In this document: piece by piece, positions 28,534-39,409 of the stretch
Numbering within the stretch: position 1 is the first letter of the stretch
Layout of the letters: each line of letters begins with the position of its first letter
Assembly (NCBI GenBank): GCA_025738555.1
Contig: JAOVFP010000011.1
Span: forward strand, 2,666,001 to 2,730,000
Length of the DNA stretch: 64,000 bases
Origin: Cyathus striatus
Lineage: Eukaryota > Basidiomycota > Agaricomycetes > Agaricales > Nidulariaceae
Direction of reading: 5' to 3'
The notes under the pieces: model-generated
The model's input: only the letters and a program-made list of their open reading frames with translations
Database searches by the model: none
What the model was told of the DNA's origin: nothing
Made by a program: the position numbers and the translations under genes

Positions 28534-30356
28534 ATGACCTCACGATACTTACGATTATACTCATACCTTACTTTTTCCTCACTCGCTGCAGTAGCGCAGG
28601 CACTCACCGAGTACCGGATCCACAACGCATGTCCTACACCCGTTAATCTCTTCATAGCCGGGAACTTTGACAGCGTCATCGGAACGGGCGGGAGCACTGT
28701 AGAGGAAACAATGAGCTTGCGGCCTAAACAAAGAAATTGTAAGCGAGTCGGTTGAACATCCGTTCGACCTGGGTGTTCTAAGGCATCGAGAAGGGGGCAA
28801 ATGTAAAACTAAGTTAGGAAGGAGTAGTTACATGATTTTTATAGAAAATTAGAATAAGGAGATCGCTAAATGAGGAATAGTTGAATAGAACGGAAATTAA
28901 AGGTGTATAGACTGTAGATTTATTGGAAAAAAAAGGAAAGGTTTGAAACATAAAGCATACCGATGAATTGGAAGAAGTTTTGTAAACTAAAAACTTGGGA
29001 GAAGGAGACATAGGGTGCTGACACGGCCTTTGGTAAAGCAAACTGCGCATTTTAGTGGGTCTTGGTAGTGCGCGATACCGACGATCTTGAGTAATTGCGG
29101 CGTTGAGGCGATGTGGAAGTGTCGGCGTTGAAGGGAGAAAGTGAGAGGACGCGCGCGCGAACGCGTCGATGCGCGCATCAGCTGATTACGTAATGGAAAT
29201 TGTAATATGTCGATTTTTGTAGTGCAGGCGAAACGCCTGCTCTACAGCACTACAAAGTCCCTTTCTCCAGATGCTGGATTTTTCTACACAGACGCGCATG
29301 GAGGCTTTCAGAACGGTTCCGCAACGCGGGCTGGGTTCCTTGGTGATGTAAGTTCCATGTTCTTCTCGTTCAAACTGTATACTGTGCTAATAGGATCCCA
29401 CCAGTATCATTACTATTACATCGTCAAAGACTCGGATCATTTTAATACAGGAATAAGCATTGCACCTCGAGGGGGTGTCTCCGTGTGTCTATCATCCTAC
29501 AAACACTGTTTCTTCTTGTAATTCTCACATTGAGTACACTAGCGAATGGGATTCTGCCCAGTCGCGGAATGCACCGACGTGAACTGTATTACGTTTATCC
29601 AACCACCAACCAACTTTCCCGCTCCCTCAGGGAACCTTCCTCCCAATCCTCCGTTATTTTCTTGTCCGTTCGATAATATCTCCTATGATATCACGTAAGT
29701 CTCCTCTACTCTTAATTTTCTTATCTGATGTGGGTCTGAGTCATACAGCTTTTGTCCGACAACAAACTGGCCTGGAGAACCAAGTATATGGCACATCCAT
29801 CCCGACTTCGACCACATCGACAAGTGCTTAGATGTCCGTGGTGCTAAATTCGAGAATGGAACTCCTGTACAGATGTACGTCCCCACGTATCATTTCTATC
29901 ACCACTTTCTGAATCCGTGATAGATATGACTGCAATGGAACGCCAGCACAAAACTGGTACATCAATCGCGGAAGCACGAAGATTCAACTTGCAAATACCA
30001 ATTTCTGTCTCGATGCCGGATCCAGTACGTCCTCGTATCCGTTTTTTTATTCCATTCCAGTTAATAACTGTGAAATATCTTATGTAGATCCTGGAAATGG
30101 CATCGGAATGAAGATATGGCAATGTTATGACAATCTTTCTGCGCAGCAATGGTGGTTCACGGATGATGATCGTATTGCGCTGCAGGGAAAAGGTGACGTT
30201 CACTTTCGTGATACTTATAGTGCTTGCTGATATTATGATATTCAATTTCGTGTAGGACAATGCTTGGACCTTACAAATGGAAAGTTAACTAATGGAAATC
30301 AAGTGCAGACATGGCAGTGCACAGATTTCAATACGAATCAGATCTGGACACTCTAA
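28534..30356 (+). CDS. Secreted ricin-B-type lectin (copy B), exon interrupted by a MITE-like element
   Basis: The ATG at 28534 opens a signal peptide (LYSYLTFSSLAAVAQA) and the N-terminal domain TEYRIHNACPTPVNLFI. A 547 bp element sits in this exon at 28699-29245. After it the frame resumes (DAGFFYTDAHGGFQNGSATR), then a VKDSDHFNTGISIAP exon, an ECTDVNC...FIQPPTNFPAP linker, and an intact trefoil lectin domain with CLDVRGAKFENGTPVQ, YDCNGTPAQNW, MKIWQCYDN, QQWWFTDDD and QVQTWQC; it ends NQIWTL, TAA at 30354-30356. R-type trefoils bind galactose-like sugars through QxW repeats. The frame is restored only if the element is mostly removed by splicing, using a GTAAGC donor at 28739 and a TTTTTGTAG acceptor ending at 29222; about 20 foreign residues would remain. 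Otherwise this is a pseudogene. Confidence 0.75.
28699..29245. mobile_element. MITE-like element, copy 1, inside lectin exon
   Basis: Comparison with the lectin paralogue at 31 kb shows the insertion exactly. The target AGCACT (28693-28698) is repeated at 29246-29251, a 6 bp target duplication. The ends are GTAGAG...CTCTAC (6 bp inverted repeat). The right end forms a strong hairpin, GCAGGC-GAAAC-GCCTGC, extended by GTAG/CTAC. A related copy lies at 33319-33985. Both keep the GGCCTAAACA.AGAAA.TGTAAGCGAG block near the left end. No protein is encoded. Confidence 0.85.
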
Positions 30357-31033
30357 TATTTCTTACTTAAAAACTAATGTTTCTGTTACGAACTGCGAAC
30401 TCATCTATGTAATGATACACTCCTTGACTGTCCTTATTGTTGTTCTGACTTCTTTCGGCGTACCAAACACTTCCGCCTTCCGCTTTATGTTCTGTATAAA
30501 ACAATGTAATCATGAGGCGTTCCGGTTCCTTACCATTGTTTCCAGAGCACAGTGTCAGATGTAATTATATGTGGCCTCCCGCCTCCCGCTTGTACTTCCT
30601 CTCCACCTGGACTATACATCAAACTACATGACCAGTGAGTGACGTCCTAACATCCGCATAACCTACCTCGAGCTCCCACAAACCTAATATCGCTTTCCTT
30701 TCCATTGCGGAACCCAGGAACTTTTCTTCCATTGGAAAAATGGAAACATTTAAAGGAACCAAAGAATTCATATTGAAGTTGAATTACGAAAAGGCGATGG
30801 TCGTGCGCTTCTGACGTCGATACCCTTTCTCTAAGCGCGCGGAATCTCACTTTCGGGGTGGTGAAGGCACAACAGCTGATCTTTCTCTTTCGAGAACTTC
30901 ATGATTTCCAGCGACAACTTTTCTGGGATGTTGATATTCATCAGTACCACTATGACAGTACATAAAAGCACGCAGGGTCTTGTCTTCCATCTAGCTATCT
31001 CATATTCGAGCGTCCGGCTATTTCTACGCCACT
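30357..31033. other. Intergenic between lectin copies B and C
   Basis: 3' region of copy B and promoter of copy C. No other gene seen. Confidence 0.4.
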
Positions 31034-32277
31034 ATGAAATCTCTCGCGCTTCTCTCTTTGCTAGCAGCTACTGTCGTAGGGCAGTCTACGTACCAGTATA
31101 TCGTTTACAACAGCTGCCCTACGTCCATCAATCTCTACATCGGAGGAACGTTTGACAGTGTTATTCCAGTGAATGGGAACACAACGAAGTTTTTAGGTTC
31201 CACTGCGGGATTTTTCTACACCGATGCCAATGGTGGTAATAGCAATGGTGCCGCGACGAGAGCTGGGTTTAATCTTGATGTATGAGTCGTATACCTTTAT
31301 GACAGTCCCTTATTTTTAACGGGTATAATATGCAGCAAGGTTATTATTATCTTGTCAAGGACACTGGACATTTCAATACTGGGCTTAGCATTCAACCTCG
31401 TGCTCCGCAGGTAGGCCCTTGCATAATGTACTGTTTCACCCACTGACAGAACTTGACGTCAACAGAACAATGGCTTTTGTGCCATCGCGGAGTGCGACAC
31501 CGCTAACTGTACCACTGCGTATACCCAACCACCCACTCGCTTCCCAACCCCAAGTAATACGACTGCTCCATCGCCTCCTTTATATGCCTGCAATGTACAG
31601 AATACGACCTATAACATTGTGTATGACTATACCGATAAATATTTTAGTGGAAAAAGAAGCTGACCCACAGTAGATTTTGTCCTACAGGCGGATTTCCAGG
31701 ACAGCCTCCGGCTTATAGAATCCATCCGAACGTTAATAATCCAAATAAATGTTTGGATGTACGCGGAGGAGTATTTGCTAATGGCACCGCTGTTCAAATG
31801 TATGTTCGATTCCTAACTTACGATAAACCCCACTGAGCGTTCGACCATTCTGCCAGTTATGACTGTAATGGAACTCCCGCACAGAGCTGGAATATACAGC
31901 GTGGAAGCACAAAAGTTAGACTTGCTGGAACTAACTTTTGTCTCGATGCTGGTTCGTGTAAGTGATTCGGTTATTGATTAATCTCGCCTCTGACTACATA
32001 CCTATATCTTGTTAGCGCCGGAAAACGGAGTTAGGATGAAAATTTGGCAATGTTACGACAATCTTCCTGCACAACAATGGTATTATACGGGCGATAACAG
32101 AATTGCGTTGGAGAACAGAGGTAAAGTTCCCAATTTTAAACGAGCGCTGCCTGTTTGCTGAATATATTTGTATTAGGTCAATGCCTCGATTTGACAAATG
32201 GAAATTTAGCCAACAGCAATCAGGTCCAGATTTGGCAGTGCACGGATAATGACACGAATCAAATTTGGACTCTTTGA
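31034..32277 (+). CDS. Secreted ricin-B-type lectin (copy C), intact
   Basis: The ATG at 31034 gives the signal peptide KSLALLSLLAATVVGQ, then the N-terminal domain (YQYIVYNSCPTSINLYIGG; FFYTDANGGNSNGAATRAGF). Further exons encode YYYLVKDTGHFNTGLSI, a Cys/Pro linker (AECDTANCTTAYTQPP), and a full R-type trefoil: FCPTGGFPGQPPAYRIHP, CLDVRGGVFANGTAVQ, YDCNGTPAQSW, FCLDAGS, MKIWQCYDNLPAQQWYY, QCLDLTNG, QVQIWQC and NQIWTL, TGA at 32275-32277. Around seven short introns are needed; one acceptor is CACAGTAG, ending just before ATTTTGTCC. It is the reference copy for the two damaged paralogues. The N-terminal domain, also present in copies A and B, I do not recognise beyond a faint thaumatin-like look. 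Likely a defence or sugar-binding protein outside the cell; the ligand is unknown. Confidence 0.88.
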
Positions 32278-32470
32278 GGATCGTCAGAATTACGTATTGG
32301 CGCATCGGGAGGATGTAAAGTAAATTGAGGTACTTAAACAATATGGTACCAACCCTTACTCCAAGATTGGTAATCGTAAAAGTTGTTTTTGAACTGACAA
32401 GTATCAAACAATCGTTGTTATTTCATCGTTGTAAATGTCAATATTTAATTATAAATAAGACTATCAAGGT

Positions 32471-33004
32471 TCAGACTAAAATTTGTATGGGAGATTCCAA
32501 ATTTGAACGGAAATGTTTCTCAATAGCATCACAAATACGTATAATATAAGCTTCAATGTCCTGAATATGCGAGTCATCTGATGGGTTCACTAGTATTCCC
32601 TTCAACTCTTTGAGCCTACGTAGAAAGTTTAAGACCCAAGTTTTAGAGTGGTTATTTTCACATGTGGAATTTTGATCAGACGATTCAATATAACTATCGT
32701 CTTTACGAATTGTTTTAAAAGCACATTCCTTGACTATATCCCATTGTGCCTGAGTAACAGCCGAGTTTGGATACCAACCAATCTTAAAGTATGCCAAACG
32801 TTCCGAGTCGATGGTATCGCGACTTGTAGGTAGCTGAATATCTTCCGAATCTAGACATTTCGTTTCATGGAATGTCAGCCACTGTAACTTTAGAGCGGTT
32901 TCTTCAAGACCTCTAGTAATACAAACAGACCATAGCAGTTCGTTTGAGTCGACAGAGTCCTGATTTAGCGTTGTGCTGATATAGAGGCTATTAATCTCAA
33001 GCAT
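32471..33004 (-). CDS. Small-protein family member 2, intact
   Basis: Single exon from ATG at 33004 (MLEINSLYISTTL) to a stop at 32471, about 177 residues. The LLWSVCITRGLEE...LQW block, IGWYPNS, and the C-terminal SKTWVLNFLRRLKELKGIL helix match the copies at 13.5, 37.6 and 42-44 kb. There is no signal peptide or membrane helix, so it is probably cytosolic. It lies tail-to-tail with lectin copy C (194 bp apart). The first copy also lies 3' of a lectin. Function unknown. Confidence 0.7.
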   Translation of the reverse strand: MLEINSLYISTTLNQDSVDSNELLWSVCITRGLEETALKLQWLTFHETKCLDSEDIQLPTSRDTIDSERLAYFKIGWYPNSAVTQAQWDIVKECAFKTIRKDDSYIESSDQNSTCENNHSKTWVLNFLRRLKELKGILVNPSDDSHIQDIEAYIIRICDAIEKHFRSNLESPIQILV

Positions 33005-33086
33005 AATGGGGTACACGTTCAAGGGCTATAGCAGTGACTATATCAGATGAATGTTAGTATTATCATATATATTATTAAAATCACGC

Positions 33087-34772
33087 ACAGTTCTATGGAA
33101 AGTCTAACGACCACGCTCAAACGCATCAATTATAATTGAGCTCCGGTGTCCGGCACCGCGGCATTTCGGTTAGATATCACAATTCGGTTTCAGAATATCA
33201 CTTAAGCGAGACTGAACGCTTACTAATTGTAGCATGGTCGTCCGGTAACTACTGGTATGTGTGCTCAAAAATTATTTAGATAATTACAGTAAAATAGAAT
33301 AATATTTCTATATGAGCTGTAAAGGTGAGGAGAGGGTTGAGGCCTAAACAGAGAAAATGTAAGCGAGTTAGTTAAACATCCGTTTAGTCTGGGTGTTCTG
33401 GGGTGTCGGGAGAGGGAGTTAGTGAAATTTAAATGTGAATGAGAACATAACACGAGTTTGTAAGACGAGAAGAGAAAAAAATCAAAGAAACAGCGAGACA
33501 AGAACCTTTGAAACTAACTGTGAGTGTGACAAATCCATCACTAGGTTGTTAGGAAGGTAGATACAGGGTTTTTAAAGAAAATAAAAATAAAAAGAATACT
33601 TAATAAGGAATAGTCAATATGACGAAAATTCATGGTTTTTGATCGTAGATTTTGAGCAGAAAATGGTAAAGCATGAAACAGAGAAGTAGTGATGAATAGA
33701 AAGAAAAATTGAAGAGTAAATGCTTGGGGAGACGCAGAGATGGTCTTCAGTAAAGTGCTTTTCGGTATTCATTAGATCCCGGTGGTGCGGGATACCAACG
33801 ATCTTGCGTTCCAGTTGTGTAATTGCGGCGCTGGGGTGGTGCAGGAGTGTCGGCTTTGGAGGGAAACCGAGGGAGAAAGTTGGGAGAGCGAACGCGAACA
33901 ACGCGTCAAAGCGTGCATCAGTTGATAATAAAATAGAAATTGTAGTGTATTGATTTTTGTAGTGCAAGCGAAACGCCTGCTCTACAAAGCTTCAATATAA
34001 GTAATTGTGGGCGAGATGAATTGATAATGTAAGCGAAACTACACGGCCCTCACTGAGTCACATTAAGTGAACTGAACTTGTTGCACAATGCCCTTCAGCT
34101 TGTCTGGAGCTATAACTTACATCGATGCAAGCAGCATCTACTCCACTGACTCTAGTTAAAGTAGTGGATCCTCGGACTCATGATGTACAGTACGTATATA
34201 ATAGTTGTACCACACTGGTCTGTACACCTCAGCCGTACCGGATAAGTCACTTCGACAATCTCTGACTCACTATCGGGCTTGAGCGGTCGAATAGTGCGAT
34301 GCCCGTCACTCTGTGTTTATAGAAAATATAACACTTTTTAATGCAAAGCCCTGTAAAATAACTCCCTATAAAAATGTGCATGATCTACACATGGACATAC
34401 GCTGACAGCTCTCATTCAGAAATCTATAAATAAAGCAGTACTAATAATACGGTAGGATATATACCTCGTTTACAATTCAGTTCAATCCCCACTGTAACCT
34501 CCCCACTGTTTACATTATGACTCCAATGTTTATATATGATCTCATATAGATATTTCATTTTATTTTACTGTAACAAACTAAATAATTGTTTGAGAACACG
34601 TACTAGTAGTTACCGGACGACCGTGCTTCAGTTAGTAAGCACTCAGTCTCGCTTAAGTGATATTCTGAAACCAAGACTGTGATATCTAACCGAAATGCCG
34701 CGGTGCCGGACACCGGAGCTCAATTATAATTGATGCGTTTGAGCGTGGTCGTTAGACTTTCCATACAGTTCT
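33087..34772. mobile_element. 1.67 kb DNA transposon with about 220 bp TIRs and 8 bp target duplication
   Basis: The ends ATGGAAAGTCTAACGACC (33095) and its inverted copy (to 34764) are flanked by the perfect 8 bp repeat ACAGTTCT at 33087-33094 and 34765-34772. The arms match closely for about 130 bp and recognisably for about 220 bp, including the palindrome CAATTATAATTG. An 8 bp duplication points to hAT- or P-like elements. There is no transposase. A MITE (33319-33985) is nested at the inner edge of the left arm. Confidence 0.88.
33319..33985. mobile_element. MITE-like element, copy 2, nested
   Basis: Homologous to 28699-29245 through its length: left block GGCCTAAACAGAGAAAATG followed by the same GTAAGCGAG, and right hairpin GCAAGCGAAACGCCTGC with CTCTAC end. 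It is about 120 bp longer than copy 1. It interrupts the left inverted repeat of the surrounding 1.67 kb transposon. Flanks TGAGCT and AAAGCT match only partly, consistent with an older insertion. Confidence 0.8.
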
Positions 34773-37595
34773 AAGATGAAGCTTGAAATTCGAAAGGAAA
34801 GGGAAGATTTGTGGCGAGTTGTTGTAGTACAGTTGATTGTTGTTCAGTGGAGTCCATACCAGCACCCTATATATACAGGTAGTTTAATGTGGCTATGTAG
34901 CAGGACCTACACAGTACAACATCGACGTCATTTATGTTGTATTCTCTTCCTGAGATACATGTGGTTAGGGCTCACATATCAGCTTCGTTATTGATAGAAG
35001 CACAGCTACAGCGTAATTTCTATCACATGATCGTTCTAGTGTTGCGATAGTAGTCCTCTATTATCCTCCACAGAGGATCAAAGGCAATCTCATTAATTTA
35101 CGCTCCCCCAAGGGGTTCGTACGGAATCCGTACAGACCTGGAAATTCCGTGCAGATTGTGACAAGACTCCGTCTATTGTACTTATATTCCGTCTCTTTAA
35201 AAATCGTATCTCCCAGTTCCTCCTTACTGCTTCGTTTATTTTTGTTGCTACTCAACGTTTCTACCTTTCCCTTTCCTGCAGCACAGTGTCGGATCGAAGG
35301 CAGAGGCAGGCTTCATTGCTGCTCCCACTTACTTGCGAAAAATGACATCTGAGGCGTCATCCATTGGCGCCGGCGGCTACAGTTTGGCTACAGTCTACGA
35401 TTGGTCTACAACTTCCAGCCAACCAACTGATGTTTTTCCCACTTCGAAATTCAAATTTTCGTTCCAAACGATGGAGAACCTTACTTACAAGTGAATTCTA
35501 TTAGTGGAGCTCAGGAATTCAGCGCAAGAGTGACTCGGGTGCGGGACTTTATCGGAGGGCCGTGGCGTCCTACTTCAAATTACTATTACCGTTCCTGAAC
35601 ATTCGCAAGATCTGCTTTATCTTCTTGAGATACATGCAGTAAGTGCCCACATATCAGCTTCGTTATTGATAGAAGAACACCGGGCACACGACCACATGGT
35701 CGAGAGTCTATTTCTGCGAGAGTAATCTCCTTTATCTTCAATGGACTCGGGCCAAGGGATACTAGTATTCGTAGCTCCAGTTGTTCGACTTGGAAATCAT
35801 AGCACTACACCAACTGGCTACAGCCTTCCTTGCGCGTTCGGACGATCTTAAGAGGCACATATATTCAGGTACCGCGCCAAATCTTATGCACTCACGTATC
35901 TTTTGAGTCCACCGAGCGCGACTACTATTCTTCAAAACTGCTGCATCCTAGTAGCTACCTCAAGTTCATCGATATTATGAATAGGTTTTGTGAAAATGAT
36001 ACAAATGTCAAATAATATACCTATTGTAAACGAATGCATATGGACTGAACTGTTCTATCGCCAAATAACCTGCGAACTCTTCAAAATCACCCGAGGGGCA
36101 TCTGTGCGATTCCATGCGCTACCGTATTGCTGTTAATCCAACTACAGTATGCAGAGAAGGCGAGGGACAGGTGACGATACGGTAGAAACAGGGTAGCATA
36201 GTCAGAGATGTATAATGTTTATGAATTTTCGTAAGGAAGAGCCAAGAGGATGGAAAGGGCATAGTCGGATGGGTAGGAGTTGAGGGGACGCAGAGAGAAC
36301 TAATGAGTCACTACAAGGGTTCGATGAAATGTGATAAACGTCGCTTACAAGGCATTGCGTTAATAATAGTAAAGGACTAATCGGGTAACGGTAGTGTGCG
36401 TACCGTTATAGTATGCTTTGCAACCACACTGACAATCCCATGCCTCAACCATCTGTGTGATCCATGAACTTCGAAGGGCCTGAGAATCGACTGGGAAATA
36501 TTTTCCATATTCGAGCCTCGAGTGAACATCAGTGGAGAGTACAAGGGACGTCGGACAAGCTCGATCTTGAAGCGCTAAGCGCTAAGCCATGGAGGTCTTG
36601 TTTGAGCTTCTAGCTAAGTAATGTTGACGAAAAGAGTAGTAGTGCTTGTCGAAGGCCAGATTTCGTGGCAGCAACAGAGCTGGGGCGGGGATTGTTGTTA
36701 GACTGACTCTATGCTGATAGTGGACAGAGTTAGGGACTGACAAAGGAGTGTGGACGCGGAAGCATCTGGATTCCAGGCCCAGCGCACGATTTGCCGTATA
36801 TCTTCCCACGAAAATTCTGTGGTGCTTGACAAAGGCCAGATTCCGTGGCAGCAATAGAATTGGGGCTGGGATTGTGGTTAGACTGACTCTATGCTGACAG
36901 TGGACAGAGTTGGGGACCGACAAAGTCACAAAGAAGTGTGGACGTGGAAGTATCTGGATTCCAGCGCAGAGGCTGCTGCCAATCAATACATAACAACACG
37001 TAAGTTACTGTTTTATTTGCCGTCTATCTTCCCACGAAAATGTTCACGTGGAAAGTGTTGATGTTTTGAATTTCAAATTTTCAATCAGATTCCTGCTCGA
37101 TTCTCGACATCCCCACCAGCATCTCACCATCCACAGCTACTGAGTTTTCCATAGGCTCATATGTTTATGACTCACAGATCATTGTAGGATTTAAAATAAT
37201 TCCACCTTGAATTTTCCTTTTGGAGACCATGGTTGACGCTCACTTGACGCTAAGCCAGACCTAACCGCCGTCGAAGTGTGACCGGATCAATCTCAACTTG
37301 CCCTGAACGGAAAAACTGCAAGGAGAGCCAAGGGAGTATAAGGGAGGGTACGGTATACTTGAGAAGAGTTTTGGAAGAGTACTTAGCCCAAAATTTACCG
37401 ACTGACTCCAGAGCTATTGAGCTAACAACTGTTCAAACGTTCATCTTCATATATATATGAGCATAACAATTTCATTTAGATGTATACAATCCTATCTGTA
37501 TTTAATTAAACGGACATTTATTTCAAGCACAATTAAAAACTCAAAATTCCAGAGTTCAATCGTTATTTCTGCATATCTGGACTGCGTATATCGGG
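34773..37595. other. Repeat-rich intergenic region
   Basis: No gene recognised. It contains a direct repeat of about 55 bp (about 34950-35003 and 35622-35676, sharing CACATATCAGCTTCG) and a 190 bp-period tandem duplication at 36642-36964. Confidence 0.5.
36642..36964. repeat. Tandem duplication, 190 bp period
   Basis: Two units (36642-36776 and 36832-36964), each starting GTGCTTG and containing GGCCAGATT.CGTGGCAGCAA and TAGACTGACTCTATGCTGA, with about 90% identity by eye. The following TTGCCGT.TATCTTCCCACG also recurs after unit 2. Confidence 0.85.
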
Positions 37596-38159
37596 TTAGA
37601 TGCTATAGTTTGCTTGGGGGTTGAATTGCAATGTATTGTCTTTTAGCAACTTTTCACTCAACTCGTTGACGAAAGGAATGATCGTCTTCGAGATATTCTC
37701 TTTATTGCGCTGGAGAAGTCCATTGCCACTATTATGGAGACGCATCAAAAACTCTTCGACCCATTCCATCTGGGTTACATTATCGCGATTTATACGTCTA
37801 CTTGTGGCCATCACAGCTTCACACACCGTAAAATTGAGCACTTTCGAAGCCGGGAGATCTCTTTCTATGCCACCCGTAATCGGGATTAATGCAAATGTGC
37901 CAATTAAGCCTGGTTCAATGATGGGAGTGCGCCATACTATAGTCCCTTCAGCTGGCCACAGCTCGTACTCCAGACCAGTCATTTGGTAATAAAGAATATT
38001 TTTGTCATAGTTGAACTTTCCTGCCTCCGTTCCGTCTGAATTTGTTAGAAATACTGACCACAGTATATCGGGACTACCCTGAACCGTTTCAAGGCATATG
38101 TAAATTGTTTTTGCGAGCAATTCGAAAAATTGCCCGGGAGCTACTACGTTCTCAACCAC
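37596..38159 (-). CDS. Small-protein family member 3
   Basis: Open frame of about 187 codons ending at 37596. No ATG lies at its left edge (38159 is GTG), so a short first exon upstream is likely, for example spliced at the TTGATTAACAG site near 38210; I could not fix it. Family blocks: KTIYICLE, ILWSVFLTNSDGTEAGKF, then the EWVEEFLMRLHNSGNGLL helix near the end. Compared with members 1 and 2 it has an extra loop (ELWPAEGTIVWRTP). No signal peptide seen. Function unknown. Confidence 0.65.
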   Translation of the reverse strand: MVENVVAPGQFFELLAKTIYICLETVQGSPDILWSVFLTNSDGTEAGKFNYDKNILYYQMTGLEYELWPAEGTIVWRTPIIEPGLIGTFALIPITGGIERDLPASKVLNFTVCEAVMATSRRINRDNVTQMEWVEEFLMRLHNSGNGLLQRNKENISKTIIPFVNELSEKLLKDNTLQFNPQANYSI

Positions 38160-39409
38160 ACCTATTTCAACGGTAACGTTAGTAATGCTATTTGATACTG
38201 TTAATCAAGAACATACGTATGATTGACATTGTTGTTGTTGGTGGTGGTGATGGTGGTGGTGGTGGTGGTTATTGGAGTTGGGAATATAAACTTAGAGGAT
38301 GTTGAATATACGCAAGTCTATGATACAGACTTTATAGTCTTAGTAGACCCACCGTCGGGGAATGTCCGCATTTGTAATGTGTCCTGTAGATACTGAAAAA
38401 TGTAAGTTGGCCCTTTACAGACAACACTTATCAGCTATCAAGAATAGCACAATCAGACATTCGAAGCTTCTTTAACGAGCGTCATGATTAGCTTATTGTT
38501 CAAAGATGTCATTATATCCAACAGCATCTCACCGCCCATGTTTCCTGCTTCACAGAAGACTGTTTTCAACCTGAACCCGAAACTCCTACGGATCCAGGTG
38601 TTATTACATCGGTGCAATGATGGGCCCTCGTCAGAAGCCCGTAAGCACTACAATCCCTAACCAGATACATTGTATGTCAACCATTTCAAGGTTACGCAAC
38701 CCCACGCCACATTTCCTGCGCATTTTTATCCCGAGGATTGCTGTAATGAAATCTCTGGGGTTTAAAAGATTCGCGGCGCAGTCAATGTTCTCTGTTTCAT
38801 GTGAAACATAATTTGTCTGTGGCGTTTTCTGGGACCTTCTTACAAGTATAAAGGTAACGTACTTGGACGGAGTATAAGTCTTTGATCTGTACGGTACATC
38901 GGGTCACGACAGAGATAAAAGATATTGTAGTAGTAAGGTTTCCTGCCTTCTCTCTCTCAGCGTTCATTACCTTTAGATTTTGTAACCAGGAGGCTTCCGC
39001 ATTCGTCATGTTTAGATTGTGTAAAGCGGACGTACTTCAAATAACGCTTTTCAGCTCAGAAGCCTGATGCATCAGGGAACCGGACGGTGGTCTCCTGGTG
39101 AAGTGGCACAGACAAAAGGTACAGCTGTTTTTTTTTTGATTCCGCAGTCTTCTGACTCAATATTTATCGCCTACATTCTTATGGTATTGTGTTCCACAAT
39201 GCCCCTTGCTCCATTGTCTGCGAGTGATTTCACACTTCTTCGATGAAAACTTGAAGCTTCTGCAGCTTCAGGTGCAGAAGCACTGGCACTGGGCGCTGAT
39301 ACTAACAGATACCTGGACAGCTTGTCAGAAGCTGTCAGGTCGGAAATACCAAATCCATGTGGCATGACCGCGCCAACCATGGTGACGTATGCGAGTCATA
39401 CAATGTGGG
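38160..39409. other. Intergenic with microsatellite
   Basis: A GTT/GGT triplet microsatellite lies at about 38229-38270. No gene recognised in the rest. Confidence 0.45.
38229..38270. repeat. GTT/GGT microsatellite
   Basis: Uninterrupted triplets GTT then GGT with a single GAT interruption. Confidence 0.9.

Noticed and set aside
28699..29245. Helitron interpretation of the MITE, based on the 3' hairpin
   Set aside because: It has a 6 bp target duplication and inverted GTAGAG ends and lacks a CTRR terminus and AT insertion site, so a TIR-type element fits better.
33087..34772. LTR retrotransposon
   Set aside because: The long repeats are inverted, not direct, and the duplication is 8 bp.
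38229..38270. CRISPR-like or regulatory repeat
   Set aside because: Simple triplet microsatellite; no spacers and a eukaryotic genome.
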